DNA of 24,279 nt, taken from IMG/VR virus record IMGVR_UViG_3300027833_000214, positions 1 through 24,279 of that record; one strand, 5' to 3'. The notes below the pieces were generated by a model, which was given only the letters and a program-made list of their open reading frames with translations, was not told the DNA's origin and did no database searches. Shown one piece after another: positions 5,878-12,955 of the stretch. The translations under genes were made by a program, and so were the position numbers. Each line of letters starts with the position of its first letter. Position 1 is the stretch's first letter. The DNA comes from a virus.

Positions 5878-7617
5878 ATGGAAAAGAACTTAACCAATCG
5901 TGATTGGTGTTTAAGTCCAGATGACGAAAAGGTGTTTAAAGCCTCGCCTCAGGCGTTGGCTAATTCTAATGGTGAACTCACTTTATCCCAAATTGAAGTT
6001 TTTGAAAATTCGTTCGCAAAAAATATAGTTGCTGACTCTGAAAGTAATCTTATTGTCTTGGCGGTTAATAAATACGGCGACACATTTGCGGATAACCTAA
6101 ACCTAATAAACAATACCATCAACACGAATACATTCGTGACTGCGAATATTCAAAATTATACATTGCTCCAAACAAGAATTTTAAATGGTCCAATATCTCA
6201 AATTGAATTTGCACAGTTTCTTAAAGAATATAACTATTCGCCCATATCAGCTAACTTCTCTGCAAATCAAAACCCCCCTAAGTTTTTAAGAGAGCTTGAT
6301 GACTTCTACAGAGGAAGTTATGCAGATTCTGTTCTGGGTGGTTTCTGTTCGGTTTTGCCAAATGTCTTTGGCGCAATAGGCGGTTTCTTTATTATTATTG
6401 GTCAAGTTGAGGGTCTTATTGGTGATGCTCTTAGTTTCATCTCTAAAATTAGGAACATCGAAGACCCACTTAAAGCTTTGTTTGAAGCGATTAAAGTGAA
6501 GGCTCTCATAGAAGCAATTAAAAAGAAAATAACTGATGCGGTTATGGGTACTATAAATAAGATCAGGGACGCCATACAAAACTTTAATATGGCTGACATC
6601 ATGGGTAATGTAGAGAGTTTTATTCAAGACAAGATTGTCGGTAAAGTTGAAGCAGTTAAAGATCAGATTGGTAGATTTTTTTCTGAAGAGAATTTAAATA
6701 AAATACAATCTAAACTACAAGGTATGATTGATTATGCAGTTGGTTTGTTTGACAACCCATCCTTAGAAGAGATCATGTTTTTGATGGCACGTATTTGTGG
6801 TTTTGCTGCTGGTGTAGAAGCTATTATTAAAGGAGTTAAATCTCCTCTTGATGCCATTGCAGATGAATATGAAACTGCACGTAACACAATCAGGTCTGCT
6901 ACTGGTCAAGTAACTAGTAGTGTAGTTGAGGCTGGTGGTATTAGGTTTAGTGATGAAGAAAGAGCTAGAAGAACAAGAGAAGCATATGACGTGTGGACAG
7001 CACCAAATGACGATATTGCTACGACTTCACTTCCTGATGTCGATCTTGAAACTGACGCGACACGACCACCGCCAATTCAAGTGCCAGACTGGATAGCCTC
7101 GCAAGAAGGTTATGGTAGGGAATACATACCAACTTGGGATGAGATTAAAAACAATAACCATCCTGTATTCAATCCAGTTGGTGGTTGGGTGCGCAATATT
7201 TGGCCAGGCGAAAGCGAACCAATTCTTGGCTCCTTGGGTTGGACTGGTGGTGAACATACTATGACGACAAAGATATATATTTTGAGACTGAATAAAAGAA
7301 TGAATGAATTGCACCCTGGGTTTGGCTCGTTTAGGATAATGAGCCTTTATAGAAATGAAAAATACCAAAGGTATTTGAGAGATATAAGACGCAATAGTGG
7401 TGTGGCACTAAATTCTCAACATCTGTTGGGCAAAGCTGTAGATATTGCTGTTAGTAGTTGGACTAGACAAATGCGAACCGACTTGGTGAATGAGGGCAGA
7501 AGAATAGGATTTACTAGTTTCGGATTTTATCCTACAAAGAATTTCATCCACTTGGATTGGAGAGCGCAAAGTGATGCAAGAACTTGGACAAAGCCGGAGG
7601 GGGCAAGATGGTCGTAA
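5878..7617 (+). CDS. Tail-associated peptidoglycan peptidase, C-terminal M15 (MepK/DUF882-like) domain
   Basis: The C-terminal region (about residues 455-565) has the M15 zinc-peptidase pattern: 'SQHLLGKAVDI' with zinc ligands His515 and Asp522, and 'FIHLDW' with the third ligand His558. These resemble the D-Ala-D-Ala carboxypeptidase/YcbK (MepK) branch, which cuts peptide cross-links in peptidoglycan. Residues 1-140 are unrecognised. Residues about 154-190 form a strongly hydrophobic Gly-rich stretch ('VLPNVFGAIGGFFIIIGQVE'), followed by amphipathic helices to about 320 and a linker to about 400. The gene follows the lysozyme-less gp5-like gene, which suggests this protein supplies cell-wall cleavage for the tail tip. 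A late-promoter motif precedes it. Its 3' end overlaps gp25 by 10 bases. The catalytic fold is confident; virion location is inferred. Confidence 0.83.
   Translation: MEKNLTNRDWCLSPDDEKVFKASPQALANSNGELTLSQIEVFENSFAKNIVADSESNLIVLAVNKYGDTFADNLNLINNTINTNTFVTANIQNYTLLQTRILNGPISQIEFAQFLKEYNYSPISANFSANQNPPKFLRELDDFYRGSYADSVLGGFCSVLPNVFGAIGGFFIIIGQVEGLIGDALSFISKIRNIEDPLKALFEAIKVKALIEAIKKKITDAVMGTINKIRDAIQNFNMADIMGNVESFIQDKIVGKVEAVKDQIGRFFSEENLNKIQSKLQGMIDYAVGLFDNPSLEEIMFLMARICGFAAGVEAIIKGVKSPLDAIADEYETARNTIRSATGQVTSSVVEAGGIRFSDEERARRTREAYDVWTAPNDDIATTSLPDVDLETDATRPPPIQVPDWIASQEGYGREYIPTWDEIKNNNHPVFNPVGGWVRNIWPGESEPILGSLGWTGGEHTMTTKIYILRLNKRMNELHPGFGSFRIMSLYRNEKYQRYLRDIRRNSGVALNSQHLLGKAVDIAVSSWTRQMRTDLVNEGRRIGFTSFGFYPTKNFIHLDWRAQSDARTWTKPEGARWS
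7596..7600 (+). promoter_or_regulatory. Shine-Dalgarno that decides the gp25 start
   Basis: GGAGG followed by GG lies 7 bases before the ATG at 7608. An in-frame ATG at 7584 has no comparable site and would add eight residues not seen in gp25 proteins, so 7608 is preferred. Confidence 0.7.
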
Positions 7618-8024
7618 ATTTAGTATCAAATAGACAGAAGAAGATTTCGATATACGCAGATTTCAAGAAAGACCTTGAGATCAGCCCATTGTCTCAGGAC
7701 TTGACTGTATTCAAAGATGAAGATGCCGTTAAGGAATCTATAAAAAACCTACTTCTCACTGATCGTGGTGAAAGGTTAATGCAACCGACAATCGGTGGCA
7801 ATCTTAGAGCTATGTTGTTCGAGAACATCACGCCAGGAGTTTTGACTCTAATCGAAGACCAAGTACGCACAACACTTGAGTTGCACGAACCAAGGGCAGA
7901 AATAATTGATGTGGAAGTTTCGTCAAACTTAGACGATAATGTGGTCAAGATTAGAGTTCAATTTTACATTTTAAATAATCAACAGCCTATATCGGTTGAT
8001 GTATTTTTAGAGAGGACCAGATAA
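7608..8024 (+). CDS. gp25: Baseplate wedge subunit gp25 (GPW/gp25 family)
   Basis: This 138-residue protein is close to T4 gp25 (132). gp25 is the wedge component that contacts the first sheath ring and is shared with P2 W and type VI secretion TssE. Family marks are the early 'YADFKKDLEISPL' segment, 'AVKESIKNLLLTDRGERLMQPTIGG' (spread over about residues 38-62) and the 'HEPRAEI' version of the conserved EPR motif, followed by two beta strands. The start at 7608 is chosen from the strong GGAGG upstream; the in-frame alternative at 7584 lacks one. It overlaps the M15 gene by 10 bases and abuts gp6 with no gap. Confidence 0.92.
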   Translation: MVVNLVSNRQKKISIYADFKKDLEISPLSQDLTVFKDEDAVKESIKNLLLTDRGERLMQPTIGGNLRAMLFENITPGVLTLIEDQVRTTLELHEPRAEIIDVEVSSNLDDNVVKIRVQFYILNNQQPISVDVFLERTR

Positions 8025-9815
8025 ATGGTTAAGCTAAACATTTCAGAACTAGACTTCGAGGCAGTAAAGTCGCAGTTCAAAGAGTATCTGCAAAGCCAGA
8101 CGCAATTTAAAGACTATAACTTTGATGGATCAAACATGTCTGTATTGCTTGACGTCTTGTCTTACAATACATTTCAAAACAACTTCTACACCAACATGGC
8201 GATCAATGAGATGTTCCTTGACTCTGCCGTGATGCGCAACTCAGTTGTTTCACACGCCAAGGAATTAAATTACCTTCCACGATCAAGAAGATCAGCGAAA
8301 GCTGTGGTGACGGTTACGTTCACAGATTCAACAGCGACGGGTCAATCTATTACAATTCCACAATACTCACCATTCACGACGATACATAACGGCGAGAACT
8401 TTGAGTTTGTTACCGATAAAGCTTATGTTGCGAAGAAAACCGCACCTAACACATTCGTTGCTGAGGGCGTGGAAATCTTTGAAGGTCAGATGTTAGCAAG
8501 TTTTGAGCGTGAGGGTTTCTTTGTTGATGAAGATGGCATCTTGCGCGTGGTACTTTCCAACGAAAATGCTGACACCGAATCCATTTCGGTCTTTGTTGAT
8601 GCTGAGGCTACAGAAAACGAAAACGTGTTCTTGCGTAAGAACGACATCTTCGGTGTTGGTGCGGTTGATAAAGTATTCTACATCGAACCATATTACGATG
8701 GTCGCTATACAATTTATTTTGGTAACAATATTTTTGGTTTCCAACCAGCAGAGTTCGAAGATATTAGAGTGCGCTACAGAATTACATCTGGTACTGAAGG
8801 TAATGGTGCTAAATCATTCTCAATGGCTACCAACTTTGGCAGTGCTGTAGTAACAACAACCCAACTAGCGGCTGGTGGTGCTGAGAGGGAAACTATTGAA
8901 AGCATTAGATACTTTGCTCCCAAGAGTTTGCAAATTCAAGAACGTGCAGTTACTACATCAGACTACGAAATTCTTCTGAAAACGCAGTATCCAGAAATCC
9001 AAGCGGTTGCGGCATATGGCGGCGAAGACCTTGAACCACCACAGTTTGGTAAGGTTGCTATTTCTGTATACCTTGGTCAGGGACAAGAAAGTTTATCTAA
9101 TACTCTTTCTAACACATACATTCAGTATTTGAAAGAGAGAAGTCCACTTGCGATTGAACCTATTTTTGTGGCAACTCAATTCATGTATGGGTGTGCGGTT
9201 GTTGATTTGTATTACAACCCTAAGCTAACACGTAAATCTACTGGTGACATCGAAACATTGGCAAGAAATGCTATCGCAAGTTACAACACACAATATCTTG
9301 ATGATTTCAACACTCAGTTAAGACTTTCAGTTCTTTCAGCGGCTATTGATAATATCGACATTTCAGTGACAAGTAACGACATTTCAGTTATGCCTTACAT
9401 TGAGTATTCGCCAACAATCAATATTGCGTTGAACCCATCATTTAAATTTGTTGCCAAGCTAATTAAACCATATCCTTTTGATGAAACAAGAGGCTTTGAG
9501 ACATACAAACCAGCAATTAAAACTGGTGTGTTCTCATATAACGGTGCGAATGTTTACTTGCAAGATGATGGTTTGGGTAATATCCAAATCATTACTAGCG
9601 ACGTTGCTAACCCTAAAGTTGTTAAGCCTTCTATTGGTACAGTAAACTACGACACAGGCGAAGTTAATCTAGTTGGTTTCATCACCGATGGATACACAGG
9701 TTCTGGTATTAAGTTTATGGCTAGTACAGTGAAGAATGACATCACTGCCCCTAACGGTAGAATTTTCACAATAAAAGACTCAGACGTAACAATTAATCTA
9801 ATTGAGATGAAATAA
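8025..9815 (+). CDS. gp6: Baseplate wedge subunit gp6
   Basis: This 596-residue protein compares with 660 for T4 gp6, the wedge subunit whose dimers form the continuous inner ring of the baseplate. It is homologous to gpJ of P2-type phages and TssF-type proteins. The N-terminus 'YNFDGSNMSVLLDVLSYNTF', then 'NFYTNMAINEMFLDSAVMRN' and 'HAKELNYLPRSRRSA', is the conserved gp6 signature, covering about residues 28-92. A mid-protein 'ITSGTEGNG' and the 'AVTTSDYEILLKTQYPEIQA' block (about residues 306-326) match the gp6/J wedge core. It starts directly after the gp25 stop and its own stop overlaps the next ATG (TAATG). The gp25-gp6 pairing is conserved across contractile injection systems. Confidence 0.92.
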   Translation: MVKLNISELDFEAVKSQFKEYLQSQTQFKDYNFDGSNMSVLLDVLSYNTFQNNFYTNMAINEMFLDSAVMRNSVVSHAKELNYLPRSRRSAKAVVTVTFTDSTATGQSITIPQYSPFTTIHNGENFEFVTDKAYVAKKTAPNTFVAEGVEIFEGQMLASFEREGFFVDEDGILRVVLSNENADTESISVFVDAEATENENVFLRKNDIFGVGAVDKVFYIEPYYDGRYTIYFGNNIFGFQPAEFEDIRVRYRITSGTEGNGAKSFSMATNFGSAVVTTTQLAAGGAERETIESIRYFAPKSLQIQERAVTTSDYEILLKTQYPEIQAVAAYGGEDLEPPQFGKVAISVYLGQGQESLSNTLSNTYIQYLKERSPLAIEPIFVATQFMYGCAVVDLYYNPKLTRKSTGDIETLARNAIASYNTQYLDDFNTQLRLSVLSAAIDNIDISVTSNDISVMPYIEYSPTINIALNPSFKFVAKLIKPYPFDETRGFETYKPAIKTGVFSYNGANVYLQDDGLGNIQIITSDVANPKVVKPSIGTVNYDTGEVNLVGFITDGYTGSGIKFMASTVKNDITAPNGRIFTIKDSDVTINLIEMK

Positions 9816-12052
9816 TGTCAGATATCGAAAAGAAAATAGCATTTAAGATACCTCAACAGTTTCCTGCGATATATCGTGAGGAAAATGCTGAGTTAGTTCA
9901 GCTTGTCCAAGACTATTATAAATTCCTAGAAACTACTCCTAATCAGGGCGTTTACAACTCAAGGCGTATGTTCGAATATAGGGACATCACAACTACTCTT
10001 GACAGCATGATCATTTTCTTTCAGAAAAAGTATTTGAATGATCTCCCATTACTTGAAGACGCCAGTGTAAGAATTGTAGTCAAGAAAATCTTAGACCTTT
10101 ATAGAAGAAAAGGCTCTGAGAGTGGGATCATCCTATTCTTCAGAATGTTCTACAACGAAGATGTTGAGATTAATAATCCTGCGCAATTTGTTTTGAAACC
10201 ATCTGACTCTAAGTGGCAGACTGGTACATACCTTCAGATGGTTCCTAATGATGGTGTTTTCTACTCAAGAGATGGCGTCACGTATTATCAGTACAGTGAC
10301 CTTTTGTCTAAGAACATCACAGGATCGACATCGGGTGCTAAAGCGGCTGTTGACAAAATCAACTTTATTCTTCTGAACGGAACACTAACTCCAATTCTTT
10401 ACCTCACTAATGTAAGGGGTATGTTTGCCAAATACGATAATATCATGGCTAGAATTGATGGGCAGGACGTTTCTTTTGGTGTTCTGAATGGTTCAGCGTC
10501 AGCACTCCATATTGATTTGGATTATGGTGGTACAACAGGAAACGCTATTGGTGACAAATTTAAAATTGAAAGTAAGTACGGTAATGGTGGCGAAGTCATC
10601 GTAACAGAAACTGAAGACAAGTTTACGGGTATTGTTGATTACACATTGACGGATGGTGGGTTTGGTTATACAATACAGAATACTAGACTAGAAGTCTCTA
10701 ATCAGGTTCTTGTCTTACCTAACGAAGACTTTAGTTTTACTAATCTCGAAAGACTTACTGATACTGGTGGAAACGTAGGTACAGTAATTGGTCAAAACGC
10801 ATCAGCCGTTGGTATCAAGATGGATGATGGAGATGAGTTTAATATTGGCAGAGCCATTACTACAATGGACAGAACACCAAATGTTCCTATAACTGGTATC
10901 TTTACGGTATCTACCAAGAACAGTAGTTCGCCCGGTGATTTGTATCCAGACACTGCTTTGGATACTGACGTTAAGGTTGAAAGTCTTTCTAATATTGAAA
11001 CTGTAAATCTAATCACAGATTTGATGTCGCCATTTTTGTCTGTCCCACTTAATGCCTCAAACTATAATGATCCCCCAGCAACAGCAATAATGAGTGGTAC
11101 GGCTGATCCAGTTACTCTGAGTACACCTTTAGATCAAGCATTCAATCTCTCACCATTTCAAATCGGTACTATTGATGCATTCGAGAATGTCAATCCAGGT
11201 GAAGACTACACAAACGACGTGTTTACACTAGTACGTGATCCAGTCATGATTGCATTTGACAGATACGAACAAGTTCTAATCATGCCAATTCTTAGTGCTT
11301 CATTCTCTGTTGGGGATTTAATCGAACAATCATCTTCTGGGGTTACTGGGGTCATCACAGGAATTGACACAGATCGTTCTTTCATTAAAGTTAGACCTTA
11401 TGCTTACTACGGTTTTGCAACTGCACCTATTTCACATAAAGGTTCGTCATATGTTATTTCTGCATCCGAAAGAGATTATACATCTGAGAAATTTGGTGCT
11501 AATGCTGACATGAGATCAAAAACTCAATTCGCTACAGGTAGAATTTCAGCAGTTAAGGTTGTTAACTCTGGGTTTGGTTACTTGAACGAGGAAATTGTTT
11601 TCGTTGTAGATGACGATGGCGTGAAACATGCAAGGGGTACACTCAAAGCAGACTCTCAAGGTATTACGGCTGGCTTCTGGGGTAGCGAAACGAGCCAACT
11701 TAACGGTTACAAAGACGGTAAGTATTACGACTCTCGCAATAAGATACATGACAGTGATTTATATCAAGAATTCTCATATGAAATTTTGTCTACTGTTGAT
11801 CTTACTGTATACGAAGCAACTCTTAAGAAGAACGTTCACCTTGCAGGCACAAGACTTTTTGGTAGGTTTGTTTACAAGAAAAAAGCAGAAGTTGGTTTAG
11901 GACATAGGTTCTACGCTTCCAAGAAAGAAGACCAAATTATTGGCGGTCCTGAGATCGTCGGACCTAACCAACCAGGCATAGATATTAAATATTCAGCAGA
12001 TAGAAATACTATTTCTGTAGATACAGTCAATCTCAAAGCTGACGTAGTATAA
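9815..12052 (+). CDS. Baseplate wedge structural protein in the gp7 position
   Basis: This 745-residue protein lies directly after gp6, where T4 has gene 7 (1032 residues), whose product clamps the gp6 ring. The N-terminal ~130 residues are helical, with 'FPAIYREENAELVQLVQDYY', 'IIFFQKKYL' and 'LYRRKGSESGIILFFRMFY'. This segment is shared with structural proteins of marine T4-like phages. The rest is beta-rich, with two Gly-Phe-Gly-Tyr turns ('LTDGGFGYT' near residue 280 and 'NSGFGYLNE' near 584), repeated Ile/Val strands and an 'SSGVTGVITGID' segment. No enzymatic motif is seen. By position and size it is the likely gp7 counterpart, but I see no residue-level match to T4 gp7 and do not assign the symbol. 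Confidence 0.78.
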   Translation: MSDIEKKIAFKIPQQFPAIYREENAELVQLVQDYYKFLETTPNQGVYNSRRMFEYRDITTTLDSMIIFFQKKYLNDLPLLEDASVRIVVKKILDLYRRKGSESGIILFFRMFYNEDVEINNPAQFVLKPSDSKWQTGTYLQMVPNDGVFYSRDGVTYYQYSDLLSKNITGSTSGAKAAVDKINFILLNGTLTPILYLTNVRGMFAKYDNIMARIDGQDVSFGVLNGSASALHIDLDYGGTTGNAIGDKFKIESKYGNGGEVIVTETEDKFTGIVDYTLTDGGFGYTIQNTRLEVSNQVLVLPNEDFSFTNLERLTDTGGNVGTVIGQNASAVGIKMDDGDEFNIGRAITTMDRTPNVPITGIFTVSTKNSSSPGDLYPDTALDTDVKVESLSNIETVNLITDLMSPFLSVPLNASNYNDPPATAIMSGTADPVTLSTPLDQAFNLSPFQIGTIDAFENVNPGEDYTNDVFTLVRDPVMIAFDRYEQVLIMPILSASFSVGDLIEQSSSGVTGVITGIDTDRSFIKVRPYAYYGFATAPISHKGSSYVISASERDYTSEKFGANADMRSKTQFATGRISAVKVVNSGFGYLNEEIVFVVDDDGVKHARGTLKADSQGITAGFWGSETSQLNGYKDGKYYDSRNKIHDSDLYQEFSYEILSTVDLTVYEATLKKNVHLAGTRLFGRFVYKKKAEVGLGHRFYASKKEDQIIGGPEIVGPNQPGIDIKYSADRNTISVDTVNLKADVV

Positions 12053-12055
12053 ACA

Positions 12056-12063
12056 GATAAATA
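12056..12063 (+). promoter_or_regulatory. T4-type late promoter (GATAAATA)
   Basis: GATAAATA lies in the 35-base gap after the gp7-position gene, 24 bases before the ATG of the fibre-like gene. An AGGAG Shine-Dalgarno follows it, just before the start codon. It would give the fibre-like protein and subtilase pair its own late transcript. Confidence 0.62.
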
Positions 12064-12087
12064 AGTAGAAAGACTTTAGGAGCGAAC

Positions 12088-12954
12088 ATGGCTAAGCAAA
12101 TTGTAAATACAGGACTTGCGGATAATGACGGTACTGGTGATCCGTTAAGAAACGCTTTCACCAAAGTAAATGAGAACTTTACCGAATTGTACAACGCTGA
12201 ATCGTTTTCTGGCGATTATGATGACTTGTCTAACAAGCCAACAAGCATCACAGACTTTGGCATTACAGATGGTTCCAATAATCAAATATTATCAACGGAT
12301 GGTGCTGGAAACTTCACTTTCGTCAATGCAGGGGGCGGTGGTTCTGGCATAGCACTAACTGACTTGAGTATTGGTACGGATGGAACTCCTGCAAATGATG
12401 GTGGTCTTGCCTATGATAATACTACTGGTGCGTTTACATTTACTCCACCTGTAATCCCATCAGACCTTTTAGACCTTGGAATTACAGATGGTTCTAACAA
12501 TCAAATTCTTTCGACTAATGGTCAAGGCGCATTTGCATTTATTGATGCACCTTCTGGTGGTGGCGGTTCAAGCCTACAAACAAGAATTAACAAAGTCGGT
12601 GTATCGGCTTCATTAACTGATGGTGCATCAGGCAATGTTGACATCGTAGGATTTAAAGGATACGCACTACTATCGATTACAACAGACAAAGCGGCTTGGG
12701 TAAGAATTTATTCAAACGGTGCGACTAGAACTGCTGACGCAAGCAGACTTGAAGTGACAGACCCAACGCCAGATGCTGGTGTTATTGCAGAGGTAATCAC
12801 AACAGGAGCAGAAACTGTTTTGATGTCACCATCTTCAATGGGCTTTAACATGGAAGCAACTCCGACAACTAATATTCCATGCGCAGTTACCAATAAATCT
12901 GGATCAACAGGAACAGTTTCGGTTACTCTAAACGTACTTCAATTGGAGGCATAA
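12088..12954 (+). CDS. Fibre-like virion structural protein with duplicated segment
   Basis: The N-terminus 'NTGLADNDGTGDPLRNAFTK' plus 'VNENFTELYN' (about residues 7-36) is a recurring head of tail and fibre proteins in marine T4-like phages, probably a baseplate-attachment segment. A 23-residue unit beginning 'D-F/L-G-I-T-D-G-S-N-N-Q-I-L-S-T' occurs at residues 56-78 and 129-151, each followed by a Gly/Ser linker (GGGGSG, SGGGGSS). The C-terminal ~100 residues from 'RINKVGVSASLTDG' form a predicted all-beta domain with 'GYALLSITTDKAAWVRIY', of a type used as fibre tips. The next gene begins after one base, behind a strong GGAGG, so this protein and the subtilase are probably made together. 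Structural role is well supported; the exact place in the tail is not. Confidence 0.75.
   Translation: MAKQIVNTGLADNDGTGDPLRNAFTKVNENFTELYNAESFSGDYDDLSNKPTSITDFGITDGSNNQILSTDGAGNFTFVNAGGGGSGIALTDLSIGTDGTPANDGGLAYDNTTGAFTFTPPVIPSDLLDLGITDGSNNQILSTNGQGAFAFIDAPSGGGGSSLQTRINKVGVSASLTDGASGNVDIVGFKGYALLSITTDKAAWVRIYSNGATRTADASRLEVTDPTPDAGVIAEVITTGAETVLMSPSSMGFNMEATPTTNIPCAVTNKSGSTGTVSVTLNVLQLEA
12253..12321 (+). repeat. In-gene repeat, copy 1 (23 codons)
   Basis: This copy encodes DFGITDGSNNQILSTDGAGN plus three residues. Its partner lies at 12472-12540. The two are similar in both protein and DNA sequence and are in the same reading frame, so this is an internal duplication within the fibre-like gene. 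Confidence 0.85.
12472..12540 (+). repeat. In-gene repeat, copy 2 (23 codons)
   Basis: This copy encodes DLGITDGSNNQILSTNGQGA plus three residues. It repeats the segment at 12253-12321 with mostly third-position and a few replacement differences, so the duplication is not very recent. Confidence 0.85.
12945..12949 (+). promoter_or_regulatory. Strong Shine-Dalgarno of the subtilase gene
   Basis: GGAGG lies 6 bases before the ATG at 12956, inside the last codons of the preceding gene. It is one of the best ribosome-binding sites in the window, and points to efficient, coupled translation of the protease. Confidence 0.7.
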
Positions 12955-12955
12955 T

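Noticed and set aside
7584-7607. Upstream ATG for gp25 at 7584
   Set aside because: It would add eight residues without a Shine-Dalgarno, while the ATG at 7608 has GGAGG at the right spacing and gives the usual gp25 length.
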